A stretch of 8,580 nt of DNA from Ghiorsea sp. (GTDB lineage: Bacteria; Pseudomonadota; Zetaproteobacteria; Mariprofundales; Mariprofundaceae): contig JAUZQX010000005.1 of assembly GCA_030950765.1 (NCBI GenBank), forward strand, positions 1 through 8,580. The letters run 5' to 3'. Below the pieces are notes generated by a model. It was not told the DNA's origin. It ran no database searches and was given only the letters and a program-made list of their open reading frames with translations. Each line of letters begins with the position of its first letter. Position 1 is the first letter of the stretch. Both the position numbers and the translations under genes were made by a program. Shown one piece after another: positions 1-6,829 of this stretch.

Positions 1-681
1 AAAAAAGTCATCGGCTAAACCTTGGTCGATTAAAATGCTTGCCGAATGTTGATGCCCTGCTTTGATTAATTCGGTTGCATCCCATGCCTTCCACTGAGTT
101 TTATCATCACCCAAATAACCCTTAAATGCCTTTTGACCCCAAGGGCATTGCGTGGGGTGAACAATGGGTGAAAATGCAGAAATACGCTTGTATTTATCGG
201 CGTTTTTTAGCCCAATCACCAAGGCACCATGCCCACCCATGGAATGCCCACAAATTGAAATTTTTTTGGCATCCACCGCAAAATCATTCAACACAATATG
301 ATAGATTTCTTCATTGATATAATCATACATATTGTAGTGTTCGCTGTAGCCATCTGTTTGCGCCGTGAGGTAAAACCCTGCACCCGAACCAAAATCCCAA
401 TCATCATGCTCATGCGGCAAATCCAAACCGCGTGGTGACGTGTCGGGGCAAATCACCATGATATTTTTCTCAGCCAAGTGCGGGATTGCACCTGCTTTGG
501 TGATAAAGTTTTCTTCATTACACGTTAAACCCGACAACCAAATCAGACAACCATCTGCGGGTTTGTCTTCATGCGGCAAAAAAACCGAGAATTTCATGGT
601 TGTTTGGGTCACTTGTGAGTCATGTTCATAAAAATGAACAGACCCATCAAAACATTTGTGTGATTTTATGCGTTTTATCAT
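1..681 (-). CDS. fghA: S-formylglutathione hydrolase, 3' end cut by window edge
   Basis: Hydrolyses S-formylglutathione to formate and glutathione, the second step of glutathione-dependent formaldehyde detoxification in the cytoplasm. I translated it from the minus strand: 227 residues are open to base 1, against about 280 for the family. It is an esterase D-type alpha/beta hydrolase. Visible are the family stretch WLSGLTCNEENFITKAG (48-64) with conserved Cys54, PDTSPRG (79-85), GAGFYL (100-105), the nucleophile elbow GHSMGG with Ser147, AFSPIV (169-174), and DQGLADDF (219-226) with probable catalytic Asp224. The catalytic His lies outside the window. The ATG at 681 gives an N-terminus that aligns with E. 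coli FrmB as I remember it (IKSHKCF, then YEHDSQ). It starts 10 bases after the dehydrogenase stop, so the two are probably co-transcribed. The Shine-Dalgarno is weak. Family identity is very secure. Confidence 0.96.
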   Translation of the reverse strand, partial: MIKRIKSHKCFDGSVHFYEHDSQVTQTTMKFSVFLPHEDKPADGCLIWLSGLTCNEENFITKAGAIPHLAEKNIMVICPDTSPRGLDLPHEHDDWDFGSGAGFYLTAQTDGYSEHYNMYDYINEEIYHIVLNDFAVDAKKISICGHSMGGHGALVIGLKNADKYKRISAFSPIVHPTQCPWGQKAFKGYLGDDKTQWKAWDATELIKAGHQHSASILIDQGLADDFF

Positions 682-691
682 CTACTTAACC

Positions 692-1801
692 TTAAAAATC
701 AATCACGGTGCGAATGCTTTTGCCTTCGTGCATGTAGTCAAAAGCTTTATTGATGTCTTCAAGCGGCATATTGAAAGTGACCAAGTCATCCAAATTGATG
801 TCGCCCGACATATATTTATCCACATACCCTGGCAATTCCGTTCTACCTTTCACACCACCAAATGCGCTGCCGCGCCACACGCGACCTGTTACCAACTGGA
901 ATGGACGTGTCGAAATTTCAGCACCTGACGCAGCCACACCAATCACCACCGATTCGCCCCAACCTTTATGGCAACATTCAAGGGCAGTACGCATCAAATC
1001 TGTGTTACCCACGCATTCAAATGAATAATCCACGCCACCATTGGTTAAGTTTACAATATAATCTTGCAATGAACCTTCAACATCTTTGGGATTGATGAAA
1101 TCTGTTGCGCCAAACTTCTTCGCCATATCAAATTTATCTTCGTTTAAATCAATGGCGATAATGCGCCCTGCATTTGCCATTTTTGCACCTTGAATACATG
1201 ACAATCCAATGCCACCCAAGCCAAACACAGCAACCGTAGCCCCTGCTTCAACCTTCGCTGTATTCAGCACCGCACCAATGCCTGTGGTGACACCGCAGCC
1301 AAGCAAACATACTTTGCCAAGGTCAGCTTCTGGGTTAATTTTTGCCAAGGAAATTTCAGCAATCACAGCATATTCAGCAAATGTTGATGTGCCCATATAA
1401 TGAAAAATAGGTTTGCCATCTTTGGATAAGCGCGATGTGCCATCAGGCATCAAACCTTTGCCTTGGGTTTCTCGAACCCGTTGGCATAAGTTTGTTTTTC
1501 CAGATGTGCAATATTCGCATTCGCCACATTCAGGGATGTATAAAGGAATCACATGGTCGCCTTTTTTTAGCGTGGTCACACCTTCACCAACTTCTTCAAC
1601 AATACCGCCGCCTTCATGCCCCAACACCACGGGAAATATGCCTTCTGCATCTTCGCCAGAAAGCGTGAACGCATCCGTATGGCAAACACCTGTTGCAACC
1701 ATTTTGACTAAGACTTCGCCTTTTTTCGGACCTTCCAAATCAATTTCTTCAATGGAAAGTGGTTGATTGGCTGCCCAAGCTACTGCTGCTTTAATCTTCA
1801 T
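692..1801 (-). CDS. frmA: S-(hydroxymethyl)glutathione dehydrogenase / class III alcohol dehydrogenase
   Basis: Oxidises S-hydroxymethylglutathione, formed from formaldehyde and glutathione, to S-formylglutathione with NAD+. The class can also reduce S-nitrosoglutathione. It is a cytoplasmic zinc enzyme of 369 residues, normal for the family. Catalytic zinc ligands are Cys40 (VCHTD), His62 (GHEGGG) and Cys169 (LLGCG); structural zinc ligands are Cys92, Cys95, Cys98 and Cys106. The Rossmann motif GLGGIG is at 194-199, with Asp218 as the probable NAD ribose ligand. Arg110 in LCQRVR matches the class III glutathione-binding Arg115, and TQGKGLMPDGTSR is diagnostic of class III. A strong GAGGAG Shine-Dalgarno (1807-1812) sits 5 bases before the ATG, fixing the start. 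It is the first gene of the minus-strand pair with fghA. No frmR-type repressor gene is adjacent. The gene is also called adhC; the symbol is a family-level choice. Confidence 0.97.
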   Translation of the reverse strand: MKIKAAVAWAANQPLSIEEIDLEGPKKGEVLVKMVATGVCHTDAFTLSGEDAEGIFPVVLGHEGGGIVEEVGEGVTTLKKGDHVIPLYIPECGECEYCTSGKTNLCQRVRETQGKGLMPDGTSRLSKDGKPIFHYMGTSTFAEYAVIAEISLAKINPEADLGKVCLLGCGVTTGIGAVLNTAKVEAGATVAVFGLGGIGLSCIQGAKMANAGRIIAIDLNEDKFDMAKKFGATDFINPKDVEGSLQDYIVNLTNGGVDYSFECVGNTDLMRTALECCHKGWGESVVIGVAASGAEISTRPFQLVTGRVWRGSAFGGVKGRTELPGYVDKYMSGDINLDDLVTFNMPLEDINKAFDYMHEGKSIRTVIDF

Positions 1802-2019
1802 GTTTACTCCTCAGTTTATGCTTATAAATTGTACTTATATATCAATGGTTTATTTCTTGGCACAACGTAACTTTTACATACTTTTGTCGCAATACTTAAT
1901 TTTATTTAAATGCATTAAGATGCTTCACCGCCTGATTTTGCGCGCTAAGACACTATGTTTTTAAAGGATTTCTGTTAAATTGCGCTTCTTATGAAAGCGA
2001 ATGCGATAGCGGTACAACA
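1802..2019. promoter_or_regulatory. Divergent intergenic region between frmA and folA
   Basis: These 218 AT-rich bases must hold the promoters for the formaldehyde unit (minus) and the folA operon (plus). I see no promoter pair good enough to place. The best plus-strand candidates are TTGTCG (1884-1889) with TAAATG (1907-1912), and TTGCGC (1938-1943) with TTAAAG (1961-1966); both have 17-base spacing but poor -10 boxes. A 6-bp inverted repeat, CTTAAT (1895-1900) and ATTAAG (1914-1919), is a possible operator but could be chance in such AT-rich DNA. A 5-bp hairpin, CGCTT (1983-1987) and AAGCG (1995-1999), lies just before folA. The only clear site is the frmA Shine-Dalgarno at 1807-1812. I find no RNA gene or riboswitch here. 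Confidence 0.5.
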
Positions 2020-2520
2020 ATGATTTCTTTAATTTGGGCAATGGATAACAACCGCCTGATTGGTGCAAACAATCAGATGCCGTGGTCTATCTCCGATGTG
2101 CCCGCGGATATGGCGTGGTTTCGCAAACATACATTGGGCAAGGCTGTATTGATGGGTCGAAAAACCTTTGAATCCATCGGTAAACCACTTCCGAAACGGC
2201 GCAATATTGTTTTGTCCCGCCAAAAAGATTTAAGCATCAATGGCTGTGAAGTGGTACACAGCTTGGATGATGCCGTTAAAATGTTTCAAAATGATGAGCT
2301 CATGGTGATGGGTGGTGCTGAAATATATAAACTCGCCGCGCCCTACGCTGACAAACTATATTGCACCCAAATTGACCATGCGTTTAAAGGTGATGCCTGG
2401 TTTCCCGAGTTAGACATGAAACAATGGCAACAAAACTTCAGCGAAAAACATGAGCCTGACGAAAAAAATATATACTCTTATACCTTTGAGATATACCAAA
2501 AAAGTGGAAGTAAAACATGA
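2020..2520 (+). CDS. folA: Dihydrofolate reductase
   Basis: Reduces dihydrofolate to tetrahydrofolate with NADPH, for thymidylate, purine and methionine synthesis; target of trimethoprim. It has 166 residues (E. coli 159). The N-terminus MISLIWAMDNNRLIG aligns with E. coli MISLIAALAVDRVIG, fixing the start although the Shine-Dalgarno is poor (AGCGG at most). Visible are Met20-Pro-Trp22, catalytic acid Asp30 (E. coli Asp27), the NADPH-binding GRKT (46-49), Arg60 for the folate tail (E. coli Arg57), the GG pair in MGGAEIY (97-103), and Thr116. Three extra residues lie between Trp22 and the PAD motif, in the Met20 loop, where E. coli has only Asn-Leu before PAD. It heads a six-gene plus-strand series, and its stop overlaps the next start as ATGA. 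Function is very secure. Confidence 0.96.
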   Translation: MISLIWAMDNNRLIGANNQMPWSISDVPADMAWFRKHTLGKAVLMGRKTFESIGKPLPKRRNIVLSRQKDLSINGCEVVHSLDDAVKMFQNDELMVMGGAEIYKLAAPYADKLYCTQIDHAFKGDAWFPELDMKQWQQNFSEKHEPDEKNIYSYTFEIYQKSGSKT

Positions 2521-3530
2521 AAAACATATACACAAGCATGCTCATCACCTTATTGATGTTTAGCAGCCCTGCCTTGGCATACGATGTCACACAAGCCAAA
2601 GCAGACCTCAAACAAGCGCGCTACACAGATGCAATTGAACAACTACGCACCCTGGTGAAAAATGATGCCAACAACTATGAAGCATGGTTTTTATTTGGTG
2701 TTGCCCATGTGCATCAACAGCAGTTCCATCAAGCCATTGAAGCCTTTCGCAAAGTTATCAGCTTGCGCCCAGACCTAGCCGAGCCGCACAACAACCTTGC
2801 TGCTGTTTATAACAATCTAGGTGATACCAAAGCTGCCGTTAAAGAGCTTGAAGTCGCCTTAGAAAAACGCCCTAGCTACACCATCGCGGAAGAAAACCTT
2901 GCAGACTTATACATCAAATTGGCATTACAACATTACCGCAACACCCTTAAAACATCACCCAACCCTGTGATTGAACAACGTTATGCTCGCTTGATTCAAG
3001 TGCGCAACCCCATGCCTGACGATGTTTCAAGTCAACCATCAAGCGGCACCCCAACAACAGAACAAAACACGCCGCAACACACGGAAAAGAAAGCAGCACA
3101 AACCCATATTCTTACACCTATTGTAGCTGTTCAAAGAAAAGCTGCACAAAGCCCCCCCCCTGCCATGCCCGCGATTGCAGATCAATCCATTACAGGGGTC
3201 CTGGATGCGCTTGAAGCTTGGCGCGAAGCTTGGTCCTCACAAAATTTGGATGCATATTTTTCTGCCTACACTGATGATTATCAACCCGATGCCCGCTTTA
3301 ACTCACTTGATGCTTGGAAAACGTATAAAAAGCGAGTGATTAGCAACAAATCATTTATTCGTATTGAGTTTGAACAAGTTGAAGTGAATATGCAGGGTCG
3401 TGACATCGCAACAGTTAAACTTTTGCAACGTTTTCACTCCAATACTTATAATGGTAAAGACTTTAAAAAAATCACTTTCAAATATACCCCGCAAGGTTGG
3501 CGTATTCTTGCCGAGGCTTCTGTCCAATGA
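2517..3530 (+). CDS. Exported TPR protein with C-terminal NTF2-like (Csd6-type) domain
   Basis: Probable periplasmic scaffold or partner of the L,D-transpeptidase encoded next; not a named gene I recognise. It has 337 residues. Residues 1-21 look like a Sec signal peptide (hydrophobic core LITLLMF, ALA before the cut). Residues about 24-135 hold at least three TPR units; clear cores are EAWFLFGVAHVHQQQFHQAI (55-74) and LAEPHNNLAAVYNNLGDTKA (87-106). Residues about 165-225 form a Pro/Thr/Gln/Ala-rich linker. Residues about 226-337 are an NTF2-like domain (WREAWSSQNLDAYFSAY, then WKTYKKRV and KSFI) that matches the C-terminus of the next protein. The ATG overlaps the folA stop by 4 bases, with GGAAG at 2506-2510 as ribosome site. 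A run of nine C (3152-3160) lies in the linker. TPR and export calls are strong; the partner role is inferred from context and the shared domain. Confidence 0.85.
   Translation: MKNIYTSMLITLLMFSSPALAYDVTQAKADLKQARYTDAIEQLRTLVKNDANNYEAWFLFGVAHVHQQQFHQAIEAFRKVISLRPDLAEPHNNLAAVYNNLGDTKAAVKELEVALEKRPSYTIAEENLADLYIKLALQHYRNTLKTSPNPVIEQRYARLIQVRNPMPDDVSSQPSSGTPTTEQNTPQHTEKKAAQTHILTPIVAVQRKAAQSPPPAMPAIADQSITGVLDALEAWREAWSSQNLDAYFSAYTDDYQPDARFNSLDAWKTYKKRVISNKSFIRIEFEQVEVNMQGRDIATVKLLQRFHSNTYNGKDFKKITFKYTPQGWRILAEASVQ
3152..3160 (+). repeat. Homopolymer tract of nine C within the TPR protein gene
   Basis: Nine consecutive C span codons 212-215 (Ser-Pro-Pro-Pro), at the end of the flexible linker and just before the NTF2-like domain. 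Reading the shifted frames by hand, one added C runs into TGA within about 20 codons. One lost C runs on to a TGA inside the NTF2-like domain, after the AAAAGCGAG near 3334. A single slip therefore removes that domain but keeps the signal peptide and TPRs. Such tracts can be phase-variable or simply error-prone in sequencing; here the frame is intact. Confidence 0.9.
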
Positions 3531-4798
3531 AATTATGGTTCACCCTTTTCTTTGCTTTATGTTACAGCAGTGTAACATGGGCTACAGACCTGCCTAACGA
3601 CACAAGCCTTACCCAAAAAATGTGGCAATCCTTGGGAAATTCTGAGCAAGAAGACATCAGCGCACAAGAACGTGGCATTCTAGGTGCTGCCCTAGCCCTA
3701 AAACAAAACGACCCTGAAAAAGCACTGCAAATACTCAGTTCCTCCAACGCACAAAATGACCCTCTCGCCAGTTTACTCAAAGCCGAAGCGCACCGCCGCG
3801 CTGCGTTAAAAGCCGTGTCTTCTGCTGGTGATTATGCCAAACATAGTAAACTATCCACGCAACAATTTGCCGCTATCGATTTGAGTGATGATTTAAGCGA
3901 AGCCACCGTCCGTTTACAAGCATTTGCCGATAAAGTTGATGGCACGGAAGGTTTTCCTTTTGATATTTTAAAAACCAACAATAACATCCAGAGTATCTTT
4001 ATCGTGGATAAATCTCGCTCACGTATGTTTGTGTATCAGCGTAATACTCAAGGTGAGTTTCAACGCGTTGCTGACGAATATATTGTTACAGGTGCCAAAG
4101 GCGGTGATAAAAAAACACGTGGTGATGCGCGTACCCCCAATGGTATTTATCGTTTCACAGCTGTACGCCACGACCCTGCACTGCGTGCCAAATATGGCCC
4201 TGTGGTATTCCCCATTGATTACCCCAATATGTTAGACCGCTACCATGGGAAAACAGGCGATGGCATTTGGATGCACGGCTATCCTGAAAACAAACTACGC
4301 CGCCCACCCCAAGATACACGCGGTTGTTTTGCCCTACCCAACCCCAACTTGAAAAAAATGGAAGCGTATGTCACCCCCAAACAAAGCTTGGTGCTTATTG
4401 GCAATAACTTCTCCTTTGGTGACACGGAAAAACAACAAGTTTTATTAACCTCCGTACAAAGCAGCATTAAAACATGGATTCAAGACTGGGAATCCTTAGA
4501 TAGTGATGCTTATTTATCGCATTACCATGAAAAGTTTCGCTCTGGAAAATACAACCTTAAACGCTGGAGGTCTTATAAAAAACGGGTCAATGCGCGCAAG
4601 TCCTTTATTGAAGTACAGCTTAACGACATCAATATCATTCATGACCCAAACACTTGGCAAGAAGGTGAAATTGTCATGGTTGAGTTTAGCCAAAAATACC
4701 GATCCAGCAATTACAGCGATATAGGCAATAAACGTTTATACTTGGCACGTGATAATGCCAATCAAACTTGGAAAATCCTGATTGAGGAGAGCTTATAA
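3527..4798 (+). CDS. Exported YkuD-fold L,D-transpeptidase/L,D-carboxypeptidase, Csd6/Pgp2-like
   Basis: Acts on periplasmic peptidoglycan stem peptides, either forming 3-3 cross-links or Braun-type links, or trimming tetrapeptides to tripeptides. It has 423 residues. The start at 3527 is preferred over an in-frame ATG at 3497 because it puts the signal peptide first (MKLWFTLFFALC, cut after TWA at 19), overlaps the upstream stop as ATGA, and has GAGG at 3513-3516. Residues 20-140 are a helical, TPR-like N-terminal domain. Residues about 155-292 are the YkuD catalytic domain: SIFIVDKSRSRMFVY (156-170), RTPNGIY (202-208), MHGYPEN with His250-Gly251, and TRGC with catalytic Cys267. The motif is TRGCFALPN rather than the usual SHGC(I/V)R. 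Residues about 305-423 are an NTF2-like domain like that of the preceding protein. The catalytic-plus-NTF2 layout matches H. pylori Csd6, an L,D-carboxypeptidase that sets cell shape. Which reaction applies cannot be read from sequence. Confidence 0.9.
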   Translation: MKLWFTLFFALCYSSVTWATDLPNDTSLTQKMWQSLGNSEQEDISAQERGILGAALALKQNDPEKALQILSSSNAQNDPLASLLKAEAHRRAALKAVSSAGDYAKHSKLSTQQFAAIDLSDDLSEATVRLQAFADKVDGTEGFPFDILKTNNNIQSIFIVDKSRSRMFVYQRNTQGEFQRVADEYIVTGAKGGDKKTRGDARTPNGIYRFTAVRHDPALRAKYGPVVFPIDYPNMLDRYHGKTGDGIWMHGYPENKLRRPPQDTRGCFALPNPNLKKMEAYVTPKQSLVLIGNNFSFGDTEKQQVLLTSVQSSIKTWIQDWESLDSDAYLSHYHEKFRSGKYNLKRWRSYKKRVNARKSFIEVQLNDINIIHDPNTWQEGEIVMVEFSQKYRSSNYSDIGNKRLYLARDNANQTWKILIEESL

Positions 4799-4801
4799 AC
4801 C

Positions 4802-5911
4802 ATGGCTAAAAAGGATGCCAATATCGCAACAGAAAAGACGCTCGATTTCAATGAACGTCGCACGCAGGCTCTGGCTAAAGAAAATGCACAGTTACGCGAT
4901 TATGTATCCACCATGATGGAGCGATTGCGTGAAAATGACCAGCTCTTTTCCCGTCTTTTTGCCCTTGAGGCCAGTGTTTTGGCTGCAGGCGACCCAGAAG
5001 ACATGTGTTTTACCCTTTTACGCGAGATGAGAACTCAGTTTTCTTTAGATATGGTGCGTATTTGGCTGGATAGGGACAGTATTATCGGCGCAACCCAAAT
5101 GAACGCGTTATCCGAGCAAGATTTGGTTTGGTTGGAAGCTGGCGAAATCAAAAGCATGGGCATCACCCGCCGCCATGTTTGGCTGCTACAGTTAGACAAG
5201 GGAAGCTTTCCTTGGTTGCAAGAACGCGACAACGACTTGGGTTCCCTCGCTTTATTGCGCCTTGGCTCCAAAGAAAAACCATTTGGTGTGATTGGCTTGG
5301 GGTCTAACGACAAAGATCGTTTCAAACCCGAACAAAGCACCGACTTCTTAGCACACTTGGCACAAGTGATTAGCTTAAGTTTAGAACATGCCATTTCCCA
5401 CCAGCGTTTAGCAAGGCTTGCCATTACCGACGCTTTAACCAACACCCATAATCGCCGTTTCTTACAACCATACAGCCATCAACCATTATCCAGTTGGTTT
5501 GGTAAAGATGTGATGGTCGCTGCCATGTATTTTGATATGGATGACTTCAAAGGTTTGAACGACCGCCTTGGTCATGCTGCGGGCGATGATGCACTCAATG
5601 AACTGTGTAACACCATGCGCCAGTATGTACGCGCACAAGATCCTATTATTCGTATGGGTGGTGATGAGTTTGTATTGTTATTACCCAGTTGTGATACGAA
5701 CAAAGCCAAACAAATTGGCGAAAAAATACGCGCCGACATCAGCCAACTCACCTGCCACGGCGAAACCTTAAGCGTAAGCATAGGTTTGGCTTTTTCCAGT
5801 GCTTCAGATGATATGAAGCTCAATGATTTGGTTAAAGCTGCAGACAAAGCCATGTATGTTGCCAAAGCATTGGCTGGCAACCGCTTAGAATGTGCAGAAA
5901 TTAAGGGTTAG
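4802..5911 (+). CDS. Diguanylate cyclase with N-terminal DUF484/GAF-like sensor domain
   Basis: Predicted to make cyclic di-GMP from two GTP. It is cytoplasmic: 369 residues with no membrane segment. Residues about 17-50 form a charged coiled coil (ALAKENAQLRDYV, RLRENDQLFSRL). Residues about 45-200 look like DUF484, a GAF-like family; the block GSLALLRLGSKEKPFGVIGL (147-166), then KDRF, parallels E. coli YigA as I remember it. Residues about 207-366 are a GGDEF domain: ITDALTNTHNRRF (208-220), metal ligand Asp245 in FDMDDFK, GHAAGDDAL (258-266), and intact active site GGDEF (286-290). The I-site RxxD (Arg277-Asp280) lies five residues before it, predicting product inhibition. The start lies 3 bases after the transpeptidase stop, with GAGGAG at 4784-4789 somewhat far upstream. 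xerC follows directly. The GGDEF call is secure; the DUF484 assignment is by pattern from memory. Confidence 0.9.
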   Translation: MAKKDANIATEKTLDFNERRTQALAKENAQLRDYVSTMMERLRENDQLFSRLFALEASVLAAGDPEDMCFTLLREMRTQFSLDMVRIWLDRDSIIGATQMNALSEQDLVWLEAGEIKSMGITRRHVWLLQLDKGSFPWLQERDNDLGSLALLRLGSKEKPFGVIGLGSNDKDRFKPEQSTDFLAHLAQVISLSLEHAISHQRLARLAITDALTNTHNRRFLQPYSHQPLSSWFGKDVMVAAMYFDMDDFKGLNDRLGHAAGDDALNELCNTMRQYVRAQDPIIRMGGDEFVLLLPSCDTNKAKQIGEKIRADISQLTCHGETLSVSIGLAFSSASDDMKLNDLVKAADKAMYVAKALAGNRLECAEIKG

Positions 5912-5917
5912 ACACTG
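5903..5917 (+). promoter_or_regulatory. Shine-Dalgarno and possible CTG start of xerC
   Basis: AAGGG (5903-5907) is followed after 7 bases by CTG at 5915, in frame with xerC and with no stop between. The usual-code start, TTG at 5945, has only a pyrimidine-rich stretch upstream and no visible ribosome site. Starting at CTG restores the N-terminal helix (FTELTHLFLTEL) expected in XerC and gives 304 residues and a 3-base gap to the cyclase gene. Rare CTG starts exist in bacteria; this one is an inference. Confidence 0.5.
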
Positions 5918-5944
5918 TTATTCACTGAACTTACTCACCTTTTT

Positions 5945-6829
5945 TTGACAGAGCTGCAACAGGTGCGCCTTGCATCAAAACATACGGTGTCCAACTATAA
6001 ACGTGATCTGCAGCGTTTTGTTGATTTTTATATGCAACAGACGCAAGACCAGATGTATATTCATCAAATATCACGCGAACATATCCAAGATTGGCTCGTT
6101 TTAGGACACAGCCAAGGTTTAGCGCCTGCCACCCTAGCCCGACGTTTATCCGCCGTAAAAAGCATCTTTGTATTTGCCTTGCGCCACAAACACTGCCCTG
6201 AAAACCCAGCAGCTGGCATTCGCGCACCAAAATTAGGCAAACGTTTACCCAAAACCATACCTCAGCATCAAACCCAAGCACTGCTGGAAACAACCAATCG
6301 CAAGTTTGATAGCCGTGAGTTGGCATTGCTTGCTTTGCTTTATGGCTGTGGGCTTCGTGTATCTGAGGTGGTTGGAGTAAACATGAACCACCTATCTTTA
6401 AACTTTAGACAAGGCATTGGTGAGGTTCGTGTTTTGGGTAAAGGCAACAAAGAACGCATTGTGCCTTTGCCTGAAGTTGCTGTTGCCTTGATTAAAGATT
6501 GGTTGCAAGCGCGTGCCAACTTGCTACCCAAAGAAGATGCCGTGTTTCTGAATAAATTTGGCAAACGTTTGAGTGTACGTTCAGTGCAACGTATGCTTAA
6601 AGATAGAGCCTTAGAAACAGGGGCAGACATGAGTGTTACACCACACAAACTGCGCCATTCTTTTGCCACCGATATGTTAACTGGCGGTGCGAACTTGCGA
6701 ACGATTCAACAGTTTTTAGGCCATGCATCCCTTGCCACCACCGAGCATTATACCCACGTCACCCTGCCCCAGTTACAGCAAACCTATGAACAAGCCCATC
6801 CCAGAGCCAAGGTAAAAAAACATGAGTAA
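5945..6829 (+). CDS. xerC: Tyrosine recombinase XerC
   Basis: Site-specific recombinase that with XerD resolves chromosome dimers at dif during division. From TTG it has 294 residues (E. coli 298). Residues 1-85 are most of the core-binding SAM-like domain (KHTVSNYKRDL, then LARRLSAVKSIF). Residues about 105-285 are the catalytic domain with all six active-site residues: Arg138 (GCGLRVSE), Lys166 (GKGNKER), His234 and Arg237 (HKLRHSFATDML), His260 (LGHASLATT) and nucleophile Tyr269 (EHYTHV). The ending YEQAHPRAK is typical of XerC rather than XerD (E. coli YDAAHPRAK). The coordinates use the TTG at 5945, but a CTG at 5915 with a good ribosome site is a credible true start and would complete the first helix. 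The DUF484-type protein upstream matches the E. coli yigA-xerC order. The gene overlaps rsmB by 8 bases. Confidence 0.95.
   Translation: MTELQQVRLASKHTVSNYKRDLQRFVDFYMQQTQDQMYIHQISREHIQDWLVLGHSQGLAPATLARRLSAVKSIFVFALRHKHCPENPAAGIRAPKLGKRLPKTIPQHQTQALLETTNRKFDSRELALLALLYGCGLRVSEVVGVNMNHLSLNFRQGIGEVRVLGKGNKERIVPLPEVAVALIKDWLQARANLLPKEDAVFLNKFGKRLSVRSVQRMLKDRALETGADMSVTPHKLRHSFATDMLTGGANLRTIQQFLGHASLATTEHYTHVTLPQLQQTYEQAHPRAKVKKHE

Noticed and set aside
1413..1766. Plus-strand ORF of 117 codons opposite frmA.
   Set aside because: It is antisense to a fully supported, conserved dehydrogenase gene and has no protein-like features of its own.
1853..1880. Sigma-54 type promoter suggested by TTGGCAC near 1857.
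   Set aside because: The matching -12 element (TTGC at the right spacing) is absent.
1953..1980. Possible dif site for XerC/XerD: the right 11 bases (1970-1980) match the E. coli XerD arm at 10 of 11 positions.
   Set aside because: The left 11 bases do not resemble the XerC arm, and the AT-rich setting makes a half-site match by chance plausible.
3497..3526. Ten-residue N-terminal extension of the L,D-transpeptidase from an upstream in-frame ATG.
   Set aside because: It would bury the signal peptide behind MAYSCRGFCP and lies within the preceding gene; the ATGA start at 3527 is better supported.
5035..5445. Minus-strand ORF of 136 codons opposite the cyclase gene.
   Set aside because: It is a shadow of the GGDEF protein gene; composition is low-quality and no ribosome site precedes it.
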